From: 02-FULL-45-11b sp041663485
Lineage (GTDB): Bacteria > Patescibacteriota > Patescibacteriia > Buchananbacterales > UBA6539
Reading direction: 5' to 3'
NCBI GenBank assembly: GCA_041663485.1
Contig: JBAYMO010000012.1
Span: forward strand, 1 to 41,494
Length of the DNA: 41,494 nucleotides
Part shown: piece after piece, positions 15,634-23,538 of the stretch
How positions within the stretch are numbered: the first letter of the stretch is position 1
How the letters are laid out: every line of letters starts with the position of its first letter
Notes under the pieces: generated by a model
The model's input: only the letters and a program-made list of their open reading frames with translations
What the model was told of the DNA's origin: nothing
Database searches by the model: none
Made by a program: the position numbers and the translations under genes

Positions 15634-17574
15634 TTAGTCGTTTAAAGACGACAAAAGATTGGCTTTTATGGCCGTATCGGAAACGCGGATAATATCGGAT
15701 TGCTGATTAAAAATTTCTTGGCAGTCGGTAATATCTAAGGTAATCTTGTGGGGTAAGCTTTGGCAACTCCCGTGTTCAAAAATTCCGTCTTCGGCCGCCA
15801 CATAAGCTAAATTATTGGTGGCAATTACATCAATTAAACCGGAAATATTTTTGCGGTGGGTAATTACCGGGGCATCGGTATTAAACAAATCCAGACCCAG
15901 AGTGCTGCTTGGTGCTTTCAGGCCGGCCAAATTCGCCAGGGTTGGATATAAATCAATGTGGCTGGATGGTATTTGGCTGGTGCCTAATAAATCAGTTTTG
16001 GGGGCCAAAATAATTAAAGGCACTTGGCTGTTAATCAAACCATAGACGGCTTGGTTGTCGGCATTAATTTTGTCGCTGATGTGGGTATAGCTGCCATGGT
16101 CGCCGTAAATTAGTATCAGTGAATTGTCGTATAAACCGGATTCTTTAAGCTGCTTAATGAATTTGCCTAAAGCATAATCAACGTAGTGAATGCTTTGCAA
16201 ATATTGCTTTTGGGTTTGATCAAGTTTTGTCTGCTCGGGAATTTTTAAAGTTTGCAGATCAGCCGGTAATGCAAAGGGCGTGTGCGAGCTTAAAGTCATT
16301 AGCATGGCCATAAACGGCTGGGGCAGAACTTTCAACTTTGGTATAGTTTGATCAAAAAATTCTTCGTCACCTAAATCAAAACCAGAACCAACTTTGCGAT
16401 CGGCCGTGTAATCTTGCCGGCCAAACCATTTTTGATAACCTAGTTGCGGATAAATATTGGCGCGATTCCAAAAGGTAGAGACATCGCCGTGAAAAACATA
16501 AGTGCCGTAGCCGTTTTGTGTCAGCAATTTTGGCAAAGCAAAATATTGATTTTTGGCATAGTCAATAAACGCCACGTTATTAGGCAGGGGATATAAAGAA
16601 TTCAAAACGGCAAATTCGGCGTCGGCCGTGTTACCGGCGCTGACGTGGGCGTAATAATTGTCAAAATAAAAACCCTCTTTAATTAGCTGATTTAATTCCG
16701 GGGTAATGGCTTGATCGCCGAGATTTTTATTAATCACGGAATTTTCCAGTGATTCAACTTGAATTAAAATCAGATTGCGATTTTTAGCTAAGCCGAAATA
16801 TTTTTTTTCTTTTTTGGATTCAACTGATTTGGCTTGCCAGTTTTTGACAAATTCTTTATCGGCCTCAGTGGCTTTATTGGCTTTAAAAACTCGGCGGCTG
16901 ACGTCTTCCAGAAAAAAATTAACAATGCCGACTTTGCTGACGAACGCATCTAAATCATAAGTATTACTGGAAAGCAAAGCCGTGTTGCCCCATTCTTTAG
17001 CTTCCACTCTGAGTAAATGACCGTAGCCGGTAAAAACCACGACCGCAATCATTACCAAAGAGGCAAATTTTTCCCCAACTGAAAGATGAATTTCTTTATT
17101 TTTGTCTAAAGTCTCAACCAATATACCGTTCAGACAAAATATAATGTTGATGATAAAGAGAAATAAACGATTAGTCAGCAGGGTAACGATGGTTCCGGTC
17201 TGAGCCGCCGCTAATTTCGCGTATTTGATCGACGAAGCTTGCAAGAACGCGCCGGCATATTCAAAATAAAGATATTGAGCAATAAAAATTAAAGAAACTA
17301 GCAAAGAAATAGTAAAAAGATAGATATAGCGTCCGCGTTTTTTAAAAAATATGGCTGGGCCGTATAAAATCAAACCCAAGGCAAAAGTTACTAGACTGCG
17401 TCTGATTAAATACTCATCGGGTTTGATATCAAGCCAGCTGTTAAAAGCTTGGTTTTGAACCACAAACAGAAGCGCCAGCGCCAGCGGTAACCAGCCGGCC
17501 AAAGCCAGTTTTTTGAGTCGAGCTAATAGGGTTGGTTTTGGCGGTATGGTAAAGATTTGATTATAATAATTCAT
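15634..17574 (-). CDS. LtaS-type phosphoglycerol transferase / alkaline phosphatase superfamily membrane protein
   Basis: 646 residues. Five TM helices lie in the first 190 residues and an extracytoplasmic sulfatase-fold domain in the rest. Residues matching the LtaS active site: Glu274 in QVESLEN, nucleophile Thr316 in GNTADAEF, FHGD at 361-364, FWNRAN at 368-373, SSHTPF at 429-434, and GDHG at 491-494. LtaS moves glycerol phosphate from phosphatidylglycerol onto a glycolipid, consistent with the CDP-alcohol phosphatidyltransferase gene at 33807. Because the lineage is inferred and teichoic acids are not well documented in it, the product polymer is open. It is co-transcribed with the murein hydrolase from a leaderless promoter. 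Confidence 0.88.
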   Translation of the reverse strand: MNYYNQIFTIPPKPTLLARLKKLALAGWLPLALALLFVVQNQAFNSWLDIKPDEYLIRRSLVTFALGLILYGPAIFFKKRGRYIYLFTISLLVSLIFIAQYLYFEYAGAFLQASSIKYAKLAAAQTGTIVTLLTNRLFLFIINIIFCLNGILVETLDKNKEIHLSVGEKFASLVMIAVVVFTGYGHLLRVEAKEWGNTALLSSNTYDLDAFVSKVGIVNFFLEDVSRRVFKANKATEADKEFVKNWQAKSVESKKEKKYFGLAKNRNLILIQVESLENSVINKNLGDQAITPELNQLIKEGFYFDNYYAHVSAGNTADAEFAVLNSLYPLPNNVAFIDYAKNQYFALPKLLTQNGYGTYVFHGDVSTFWNRANIYPQLGYQKWFGRQDYTADRKVGSGFDLGDEEFFDQTIPKLKVLPQPFMAMLMTLSSHTPFALPADLQTLKIPEQTKLDQTQKQYLQSIHYVDYALGKFIKQLKESGLYDNSLILIYGDHGSYTHISDKINADNQAVYGLINSQVPLIILAPKTDLLGTSQIPSSHIDLYPTLANLAGLKAPSSTLGLDLFNTDAPVITHRKNISGLIDVIATNNLAYVAAEDGIFEHGSCQSLPHKITLDITDCQEIFNQQSDIIRVSDTAIKANLLSSLND

Positions 17575-17580
17575 ATAGTC

Positions 17581-17589
17581 ATTTTATCA
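17581..17589 (-). promoter_or_regulatory. Extended -10, leaderless start of the LtaS/hydrolase operon
   Basis: On the minus strand TGATAAAAT is followed after six bases by ATG 17574, predicting a leaderless transcript. It is divergent from the rubrerythrin promoter about 80 bases away. Confidence 0.65.
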
Positions 17590-17661
17590 CATTTTGAAAG
17601 AAAAATAATGTTTTAAAGCGACATTTTTTGTTATCCAGTCGACGAAAATCGATTTTTAGTG

Positions 17662-17667
17662 TATAAT
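17662..17667 (+). promoter_or_regulatory. -10 element of rubrerythrin
   Basis: TATAAT preceded by GTG, 27 bases before ATG 17695; no clear -35. The leader of about 20 bases is almost pure A/T. Confidence 0.5.
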
Positions 17668-17694
17668 TTAATAAATAATAATTAAATAAAATTT

Positions 17695-18261
17695 ATGGTT
17701 AAGGGACAAAAAACTAAAGAGAATTTGCTCAAAGCGATTGCCGGCGAGTCCATGGCCCGCAATAAATATACTTTTTACGCCGAACTGGCCGTCAAAGAGG
17801 GCCTGATGTGGATTGCTAAGGTCTTTGAAGAAACCGCGGACAATGAACGAGCCCACGCTCAGGAAGAATTAGAAAAATTGGATGAAAAAGTGAGTATGAC
17901 TAATACCTATGACATTCATCCTTTGGCTAAAACTTTGGAGAATTTGCGCCATGCGGCTGAAGGGGAAAAGTATGAATTCGGCACTATGTATCCGGAATTT
18001 GAAAAAGTGGCTTATGAAGAAGGGGAAGAAGATGTAGCCAAGTTATTTAAAGAAATCAGTGAAGTGGAAGAAAAGCACGAAGAAAGATATAATATTTTGG
18101 CTGATCGTCTGGAAAAGGGCAAGTTGTTTGAAAGCGAAGAAGAGATTGAATGGAAATGTTTGAACTGTGGTTATATCCACAAGGGTAAAAGCGCGCCAAA
18201 AAAGTGTCCGCTTTGTCAAAAACCGCAGGGTTATTATATGGGTTTAAAAATTGTCAGATAG
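17695..18261 (+). CDS. Rubrerythrin
   Basis: 188 residues. The N-terminal 140 form a ferritin-like diiron four-helix bundle (GES at 17-19, ADNERAHA at 48-55, then the second EXXE/EXXH pair in EISEVEEKHEE). The C-terminal rubredoxin domain has its four iron-binding Cys at 155, 158, 171 and 174 (CLNC and CPLC). Rubrerythrin reduces hydrogen peroxide to water with electrons from rubredoxin or ferredoxin and protects anaerobes from oxidants. It stands alone, with its own promoter and terminator, upstream of the ATP synthase operon. It complements the oxygen-sensitive oxidoreductase at 30737-33347. Confidence 0.95.
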   Translation: MVKGQKTKENLLKAIAGESMARNKYTFYAELAVKEGLMWIAKVFEETADNERAHAQEELEKLDEKVSMTNTYDIHPLAKTLENLRHAAEGEKYEFGTMYPEFEKVAYEEGEEDVAKLFKEISEVEEKHEERYNILADRLEKGKLFESEEEIEWKCLNCGYIHKGKSAPKKCPLCQKPQGYYMGLKIVR

Positions 18262-18270
18262 AGATTATTA

Positions 18271-18294
18271 AAAACACCCCGAACGGGTGTTTTT
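18271..18294 (+). terminator. Intrinsic terminator of rubrerythrin
   Basis: AAAACACCC and GGGTGTTTTT flank a CGAAC loop. It separates rubrerythrin from the ATP synthase promoters. Confidence 0.88.
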
Positions 18295-18308
18295 AGTTTA
18301 TTGGTAAA

Positions 18309-18338
18309 TTGGCTGGGAATTATGGTTTTTGTTATAAT
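18309..18338 (+). promoter_or_regulatory. Upstream promoter candidate of the ATP synthase operon
   Basis: TTGGCT (18309-18314), an 18-base spacer and extended -10 TGTTATAAT (18330-18338). A transcript from here would have a leader of about 90 bases to atpZ. Confidence 0.45.
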
Positions 18339-18394
18339 TAAATTGTCTAATTTTAGCAAAAATTATTTAATAAATTTTTGGAAAGTTTTGACCC

Positions 18395-18422
18395 TTGACT
18401 ATTTGGTAAAAACTAGTATAAT
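18395..18422 (+). promoter_or_regulatory. Main promoter of the ATP synthase operon
   Basis: TTGACT (18395-18400), a 16-base spacer and TATAAT (18417-18422): the best full sigma70 promoter in the window. It ends 14 bases before ATG 18437, so the leader is only about eight bases. Confidence 0.75.
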
Positions 18423-18436
18423 TGGGGCATTAAAAT

Positions 18437-18748
18437 ATGTCTGAAGACAAAATTACAGACATAAAGCGAGAAAAAAAAGGATTTGATTTTTGGTGGGACA
18501 ACGGTTTGAAGTTTTCTTTTGTGCTTTCCGGTTGGCTGGTCGGTCCCTTGGTACTATCGCTTTACATCGGCCAATGGCTTGATGAAAAATATCAGACCAA
18601 ACCCTGGTTATTTTTATTTTCCGTCGGCTTGGCTTTCTGCTTAACCTGCTTCGGTTTGGTTTTGGAAGCGATAAAATTTATAAAAGCGATTGAAAAAGAA
18701 AGTTTAGAAAAAAAAGAAAAAGATAATCATGACAGAACAACCAATTAA
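18437..18748 (+). CDS. atpZ: AtpZ/AtpI-like ATP synthase assembly protein
   Basis: 103 residues with two TM helices (about 29-51 and 56-80) flanked by charged ends, the architecture of AtpZ/AtpI, small proteins encoded ahead of atpB that help assemble the c-ring or import magnesium for the enzyme. GPLVLSLYIGQWLDEKY is typical of AtpZ in its short first hairpin. It is the first gene of the operon and overlaps atpB by 20 bases. Assignment to AtpZ rather than AtpI rests on length and hairpin layout. Confidence 0.75.
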   Translation: MSEDKITDIKREKKGFDFWWDNGLKFSFVLSGWLVGPLVLSLYIGQWLDEKYQTKPWLFLFSVGLAFCLTCFGLVLEAIKFIKAIEKESLEKKEKDNHDRTTN

Positions 18749-19640
18749 CAATCAAGAATCCGGTGCTGAAGTAACGTTACCGGTGGCCGAACACCAAGCG
18801 GCTCAAGAAGTCTCAACAGAAATTAAACACGAGACTACTCTTTTTGCCGAACCGATTTTTTCTGTCGGCAATTTCACGGTTACCAATTCTTTGATTACTT
18901 CTTGGATTGTGGTGGTAATTATTATAGTCTTGTCGGCTATGATTAGAAAAAATCTGGCCACCGTGCCTAAGGGTTTGCAGAATTATGCGGAAATGATTTT
19001 GGATGGGGCGCTAAATTTGGCGGATTCGGTTACCGGTTCGCGCAAAAAATCCATGAAATTTTTACCGATTGTTTTACCACTTTTCTTTTTTATTCTCATC
19101 AGTAATTGGTTGGGACTTTTGCCGGGCGTGGGTACGGTTGGCATGGTAGAGCGTTCACATGGGGAAAATGTTTTTGTGCCATTTTTGCGAGGCGGCACGG
19201 CCGATTTGAATACCACTTTGGCTTTGGCGATTATGGCCATAGTTTTAACCCACATTTTCGGCGTGGTCATGACCAGTTCCTGGAAACACTTAAATCGCTT
19301 TATCGGTCTGAATTTGCTGGTTGAGATTCCGAGAAAAATTATTAAAGAAAAAGATTTTACGGTTTTATTAGTTAATCCGATTAAATTTTTTGTGGGGATT
19401 ATTGAAATCGTGGGTGAATTGGCCAAGGTGGCTTCATTGTCTTTTCGGTTATTCGGTAATGTCTTTGCCGGCGAGGTGCTATTGGGAGCGATGGCGGCAA
19501 TTTTTGCTTTCGCCCTGCCCATTCCATTTATGTTTTTGGAAGTTTTAGTCGGAGTAATTCAGGCTTTGATTTTTTCCTTACTGACTTTGGTGTTTTTAAC
19601 GGTGATGACGACTGAACACGATCACGAAGAGAGTCATTAA
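18729..19640 (+). CDS. atpB: ATP synthase F0 subunit a
   Basis: 303 residues. It forms the proton half-channels beside the c-ring. The essential Arg240 lies in LAKVASLSFRLFGNV, the most conserved segment of the family. NWLGLLPG (126-133) and the C-terminal helices end in TTEHDHEESH. The first 45 residues are an acidic, poorly conserved extension before the first TM helix. Its ATG lies inside the end of atpZ. The 64-base gap to atpE is the longest upstream spacer of the operon apart from that before atpF, and carries the atpE ribosome site. Confidence 0.95.
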   Translation: MTEQPINNQESGAEVTLPVAEHQAAQEVSTEIKHETTLFAEPIFSVGNFTVTNSLITSWIVVVIIIVLSAMIRKNLATVPKGLQNYAEMILDGALNLADSVTGSRKKSMKFLPIVLPLFFFILISNWLGLLPGVGTVGMVERSHGENVFVPFLRGGTADLNTTLALAIMAIVLTHIFGVVMTSSWKHLNRFIGLNLLVEIPRKIIKEKDFTVLLVNPIKFFVGIIEIVGELAKVASLSFRLFGNVFAGEVLLGAMAAIFAFALPIPFMFLEVLVGVIQALIFSLLTLVFLTVMTTEHDHEESH

Positions 19641-19692
19641 TTTATATATTAATTAAGCTGGTTTTTGGCTCTCGGGCTGAAAGCTGGCGCAG

Positions 19693-19700
19693 AAAGGAAA
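19693..19700 (+). promoter_or_regulatory. Shine-Dalgarno site of atpE
   Basis: AAAGGAAA with AGGA at 19695-19698, six bases before ATG 19705. No other gene of this operon has a comparable site, in line with the need for many copies of subunit c per complex. Confidence 0.7.
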
Positions 19701-19704
19701 TATT

Positions 19705-19917
19705 ATGGATTTAACCATGTTAGCCAAAGCTTTAGCTATTGGCATCGGTTCAATTGGACCAGCCTTAGCTATTGGTATGATTGGCGCTAAAGCCATGGAA
19801 TCAATCGGCCGCAATCCGGAATCAGCTGGTAAAATTTTGGTGCCAATGCTTTTGGCCTCAGCTTTCGCGGAAGCAGTGGCGATTTATGCCTTGGTTATCG
19901 CTTTTTCCATTTCCTAA
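19705..19917 (+). CDS. atpE: ATP synthase F0 subunit c
   Basis: 70 residues, a two-helix hairpin with the polar loop RNPES (36-40) that contacts the central stalk. The ion-carrying carboxylate is Glu56 in AFAEAVAIY. Against the sodium-binding c-subunit of Ilyobacter, the Gln of helix 1 is Ile23 and the Ser after the Glu is Ala57, so sodium ligands are missing and proton coupling is expected. Helix 1 carries GSIGPALAIG with a proline. It is the only gene in the operon with a good Shine-Dalgarno site and is followed by a stable hairpin. Confidence 0.96.
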   Translation: MDLTMLAKALAIGIGSIGPALAIGMIGAKAMESIGRNPESAGKILVPMLLASAFAEAVAIYALVIAFSIS

Positions 19918-19935
19918 AGATTGGAAAAATTTATA

Positions 19936-19953
19936 CCTGGCCTTTTGGCCAGG
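19936..19953 (+). promoter_or_regulatory. Intercistronic hairpin after atpE
   Basis: CCTGGCC and GGCCAGG form a perfect seven-bp GC-rich stem with a TTTT loop, 18 bases after the atpE stop. No T run follows, so it is more likely an mRNA-stabilising or processing hairpin than a terminator; atpF-C must still be transcribed. Confidence 0.7.
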
Positions 19954-19981
19954 CCTTACTTATTAGCAAATTATATATTTT

Positions 19982-20482
19982 ATGGGTGAAATTATTTCCA
20001 CCTTCCATTTAGACTTAAAATTAATCATTGCCCAGCTGGTAAACTTCGGGGTAGTGGTTTTTGTCCTCTGGTATTTTGCTTTAAAGCCTTTGGCTAAAAA
20101 AATGTCTGAACGAACTGAGACGATTGAAAAAAGTTTAGCGGATGCCAAAAAAATTCAGGATAATTTGAAAGATTCTGATGCGGAAAAATCCAAGATTATC
20201 AAAGAAGCCAGAGTTGAATCGGTAAAAATCATCGCTGAATCCAAAAAAATTGCTGACCAAGAAGGCAAGAATTCCGTCGAAAAAGCTAAAATGGAAGTAA
20301 AAAAAATCGTCGAAGAAAGTCGCCAGCAAATTACCGCGGAAAAACAAAAGATGATTTCCGAGGTGCGTAATGAAATGGCGGATTTAATTGTTTTGGCTAC
20401 GACCAAAGTTTTAGGCAAGATGGTTGATAAAAAAGTTGATGCCGACTTAGTGCAGGCAGCTTTAAAAGAAATTAAAAAATAA
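19982..20482 (+). CDS. atpF: ATP synthase F0 subunit b
   Basis: 166 residues. One N-terminal TM helix (about 13-31, ending in LWYFALKPL) and a long charged helix from about 40 to 140 with Lys/Glu heptads form the peripheral stalk that holds F1 against F0. The segment ADLIVLATTKVLGK is the conserved dimerisation/delta-binding end. Its length is normal for the family. It follows the hairpin after atpE and precedes atpH by eight bases. No Shine-Dalgarno site. Confidence 0.94.
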   Translation: MGEIISTFHLDLKLIIAQLVNFGVVVFVLWYFALKPLAKKMSERTETIEKSLADAKKIQDNLKDSDAEKSKIIKEARVESVKIIAESKKIADQEGKNSVEKAKMEVKKIVEESRQQITAEKQKMISEVRNEMADLIVLATTKVLGKMVDKKVDADLVQAALKEIKK

Positions 20483-20490
20483 CTTTTAGC

Positions 20491-20895
20491 ATGAAGATTA
20501 ACACAAAAAATTACGCCATTGCTTTGTATGAAGTAATTAAAGAAACCAAAGGCGAGCAGCAAAAGGCAGCTTTGCGTAATTTTATTGTTTTACTAGCTCA
20601 AAAAAATATTCTTTCTTTAGCCCCAAAGATTTTAGATGATTTTTCCCGTTATTATAATTCAGCCGAGGAAATCACAGAAATAGAAATCCAAACGGCTAAA
20701 GAATTATCAGGCTCGGAGCAGGAAAAAATAAAAGTTCAGCTGAAAAAAATTATTGGTCAGGAAATTGATTTAAAAAGTCAGATTAATCCGGATTTAATTG
20801 GTGGCCTCAGATTAAAATTAGGTGATGATTTGATTGACGGTTCGCTGCAAACTCAAGTGATGGCTTTGCGTAAACAAATTTTATCAAATAATTAA
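20491..20895 (+). CDS. atpH: ATP synthase F1 subunit delta (short form)
   Basis: 134 residues, against about 175-180 in typical bacteria. The N-terminal NYAIALYEVIKE corresponds to the family start, and the C-terminal NPDLIGGLRLKLGDDLIDGS to the conserved end that binds subunit b. The missing length is from the middle of the N-terminal helical domain. Delta joins the top of the alpha/beta hexamer to subunit b. Position between atpF and atpA agrees with the standard order. A streamlined delta fits a reduced genome; there is no sign of a frameshift. Confidence 0.9.
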   Translation: MKINTKNYAIALYEVIKETKGEQQKAALRNFIVLLAQKNILSLAPKILDDFSRYYNSAEEITEIEIQTAKELSGSEQEKIKVQLKKIIGQEIDLKSQINPDLIGGLRLKLGDDLIDGSLQTQVMALRKQILSNN

Positions 20896-20912
20896 TTAAA
20901 ATATTTTATACT

Positions 20913-22412
20913 ATGAATAAGGATCAAATTATTGAACAAATTAAAGATCAAATTAAAGATTTTAAAACCCAGGTTAAAACCGAGAAAGTCGGCACTGTCG
21001 TAGAAATCGGCGACGGCATTGCCAAAATTTCCGGCTTAGGCGAAGCCATGGCTTCGGAAATGCTTGATTTTGGTCATGACGTTTTTGGCGTGGCCTTAAA
21101 TTTGGAAGAAGATTTTGTCGGAGCTATTATTTTAGGTGATTATCAAAAGATTAAAGAAGGCGATATGGTTAAAAGCACCGGCCGTATTTTGGAAGTGCCG
21201 GTGGGTGAAAGCGTGATTGGACGTGTGGTAAATCCTTTGGGTCAGCCAGTTGACGGCCAGGGCGAAATTAAAACCAATACTTTTTATCCGGTGGAAAAAA
21301 TCGCGCCTCGCGTTATTACCCGTCATCGGGTCAATTCACCGTTGCAGACCGGGATTAAAGCCATTGATGGCATGATTCCAATTGGCCGCGGCCAGCGTGA
21401 ATTGATTATCGGTGATCGTCAGACCGGTAAAACCGCCATTGCCATTGATACTATTATTAATCAAAAAGGCCAGGATGTTATTTGTATTTATGTCGCCATT
21501 GGCCAAAAAGAAGCTAAGATTTCCAGAATTATTACCGAACTAAAAGAACACGGCGCGATGGAATATACTACCGTGGTTTTGGCCGGGGCGTCTGATCCGG
21601 CTTCATTGCTCTACATTGCTCCGTTTGCCGGTTGCGCTATGGGCGAATATTTTATGGACCAGGGCAAAGATGTTTTGGTAATTTATGATGATTTATCCAA
21701 ACAAGCCGTGGCTTACCGCCAGATTTCTTTGTTATTAAAACGCCCACCTGGACGCGAAGCTTATCCGGGCGATGTCTTTTATCTTCATTCACGTTTATTG
21801 GAACGCGCCGCGCGTTTAAATGAAGACTATGGTGGCGGTTCTTTGACGGCTTTGCCGATTATTGAAACTCAGGCTGGTGATATTTCCGCTTATATTCCGA
21901 CCAACGTGATTTCTATCACCGATGGTCAGATCTTTTTGGAAGGCGATTTATTCTATCAGGGTATTCGGCCGGCGATTAATACCGGTTTGTCAGTTTCTCG
22001 TGTCGGTTCTGACGCTCAGATAAAAGCCATGAAGCAGGTGGCCGGTAAATTAAAATTAGAAATGGCTCAATATCGCGAGTTGGCCGCTTTTGCTCAATTC
22101 GGTTCAGATTTGGATGAAGCGACTCGTAACCAAATTAATCGCGGCGCTCGATTTACGGAAATTCTAAAACAAGGTCAGTATGAGCCGATGAAAGTTGAGC
22201 AGCAAGTAATGATCATTTACGCAGCTATTAATGGTTTAACCGATGACGTGGCGGTAGAAAAAATCAAAGAATTTGAGAATGGTTTGATTAAATATACTTT
22301 GACTCATCAAAAGAGTTTGTTGGAAAAAATTGCCAAAGAAAAACAGTTAACTCCGGAAATTGAAGAAGAAATTAAAAAAGTCATTACTGAATTCAAGCAG
22401 ACCTTAGCCTAA
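20913..22412 (+). CDS. atpA: ATP synthase F1 subunit alpha
   Basis: 499 residues, full length. The N-terminal beta-barrel domain is followed by the nucleotide-binding P-loop GDRQTGKT at 167-174. VIYDDLSKQAVAYRQ and the alpha-Arg segment SVSRVGSDAQ are intact. Alpha subunits bind non-catalytic nucleotide and supply the arginine finger to the beta sites. The start at ATG 20913 gives the usual amphipathic N-terminal helix for delta binding. It is spaced 17 bases from atpH and 16 from atpG. Confidence 0.97.
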   Translation: MNKDQIIEQIKDQIKDFKTQVKTEKVGTVVEIGDGIAKISGLGEAMASEMLDFGHDVFGVALNLEEDFVGAIILGDYQKIKEGDMVKSTGRILEVPVGESVIGRVVNPLGQPVDGQGEIKTNTFYPVEKIAPRVITRHRVNSPLQTGIKAIDGMIPIGRGQRELIIGDRQTGKTAIAIDTIINQKGQDVICIYVAIGQKEAKISRIITELKEHGAMEYTTVVLAGASDPASLLYIAPFAGCAMGEYFMDQGKDVLVIYDDLSKQAVAYRQISLLLKRPPGREAYPGDVFYLHSRLLERAARLNEDYGGGSLTALPIIETQAGDISAYIPTNVISITDGQIFLEGDLFYQGIRPAINTGLSVSRVGSDAQIKAMKQVAGKLKLEMAQYRELAAFAQFGSDLDEATRNQINRGARFTEILKQGQYEPMKVEQQVMIIYAAINGLTDDVAVEKIKEFENGLIKYTLTHQKSLLEKIAKEKQLTPEIEEEIKKVITEFKQTLA

Positions 22413-22428
22413 AGATTGATTATTTAAA

Positions 22429-23343
22429 ATGGCCTTATCTACCAAAGTAATTAAAAATCGCATTCGCTCGATTGGTAATACTAAAAAAATTACCAAAGCC
22501 ATGGAAATGGTCTCGGCGGTTAAAATGCGCAAATCAGTCAACGCGGTTTTAAATTCTCGCGCCTATGCCCAGACGGCCTGGTCAGTGGTTTTGAATTTGG
22601 CCAAACGCATTAATGCCCAGGATCATCCGCTATTAAACAGACGAGAGAGCCTAAAAAAGACGGCGGTAATATTGATTAGTTCTAATCGGGCACTTTGCGG
22701 CGGGTTTAATAGTCAGATCATTAACAAAGCTTTGAATTATGCCGCTAATGAAAAATCCGAAAGTCAGGAATTCATCGTCATGGGCAAAAAGGGAGCGGAG
22801 TTTTTGGCTCGACTGAAAAAAGATGTGGTGGCGGAATTTGATAAGCCTGATATGCTAGTCAGCGCCGAAGATATTGCGCCGATTGTTAAAATGGTAATTA
22901 AAGATTTTATTGACGGCAAATATGATAAAGTTTCAGTCGCCTATACCGACTATATTTCGGCTTTGGTGCAAAAGCCCAGAGTCTTAACTTTATTGCCTTT
23001 TAGCATTGCCGAAGACAAGGATTTAGGCAGTGTTAATAAAACCAGTCAAAAAGAAAATGAAGAAACTAATCAGGGAATTGACAGTTTAGAATATGTTTTT
23101 GAGCCGAACAAAGATGAAATTTTAAATTTATTTTTACCGCGGTTGATTGAGACTCAGCTTTATCAAGCCATGCTTGAATCACTGGCTTCGGAACATTCCG
23201 CCCGAATGATGGCCATGAAGAATGCTTCCAGCTCGGCCTCGGATATGATTGCCGATTTAACTTTAATGTTTAATCAAGCCCGCCAAGCTGGTATCACCCG
23301 AGAGATTGCCGAAATTTGCGGATCTAAAGCGGCTTTGGAATAA
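22429..23343 (+). CDS. atpG: ATP synthase F1 subunit gamma
   Basis: 304 residues. Both ends, which make the rotating coiled coil, are conserved: IKNRIRSIGNTKKITKAMEM near the N-terminus and ARQAGITREIAEICGSKAAL at the C-terminus. The middle contains LISSNRALCGGFN and an added hydrophilic loop near 200-220 (KTSQKENEETNQG), slightly lengthening it over the usual 285-295. Gamma transmits rotation from the c-ring to the catalytic head. Its stop is two bases from the start of the small TM protein, so the two are coupled. Confidence 0.95.
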   Translation: MALSTKVIKNRIRSIGNTKKITKAMEMVSAVKMRKSVNAVLNSRAYAQTAWSVVLNLAKRINAQDHPLLNRRESLKKTAVILISSNRALCGGFNSQIINKALNYAANEKSESQEFIVMGKKGAEFLARLKKDVVAEFDKPDMLVSAEDIAPIVKMVIKDFIDGKYDKVSVAYTDYISALVQKPRVLTLLPFSIAEDKDLGSVNKTSQKENEETNQGIDSLEYVFEPNKDEILNLFLPRLIETQLYQAMLESLASEHSARMMAMKNASSSASDMIADLTLMFNQARQAGITREIAEICGSKAALE

Positions 23344-23344
23344 G

Positions 23345-23518
23345 ATGTCGGATTTAAACCAAAATTTGAAGATTAATCCCAAAGAGATTCTGACTCAAGC
23401 TTATCAGATAGAAAACAAAAAACCGAAAAAGAAAAAAGTTTTATTTTATATTTTAATACTGATGGCCGTCGCGGTTTTGGCTGAATTGCTTTATCTGTTA
23501 TTTATTATCAATTATTAA
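23345..23518 (+). CDS. Small single-TM protein inside the ATP synthase operon
   Basis: 57 residues starting at ATG 23345, one base after the atpG stop codon. The N-terminal half is hydrophilic (INPKEILTQAYQIE), then a Lys-rich stretch (KKPKKKK) precedes one hydrophobic helix (about 36-55) ending at the C-terminus. The layout suggests a tail-anchored protein with its soluble part in the cytoplasm. No known ATP synthase subunit has this form between gamma and beta. It may assist assembly or anchor the F1 head, but that is inference from position alone. Confidence 0.7.
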   Translation: MSDLNQNLKINPKEILTQAYQIENKKPKKKKVLFYILILMAVAVLAELLYLLFIINY

Positions 23519-23538
23519 ATTAATAATTATAAAATTAT

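Noticed and set aside
18983..19522. 179-codon minus-strand frame
   Set aside because: It is antisense to atpB, and its composition reflects the complement of that gene's hydrophobic codons.
19705..19917. Sodium-type c-ring
   Set aside because: Considered because of the fermentative setting, but the helix-1 Gln and the Ser beside the Glu are replaced by Ile23 and Ala57.
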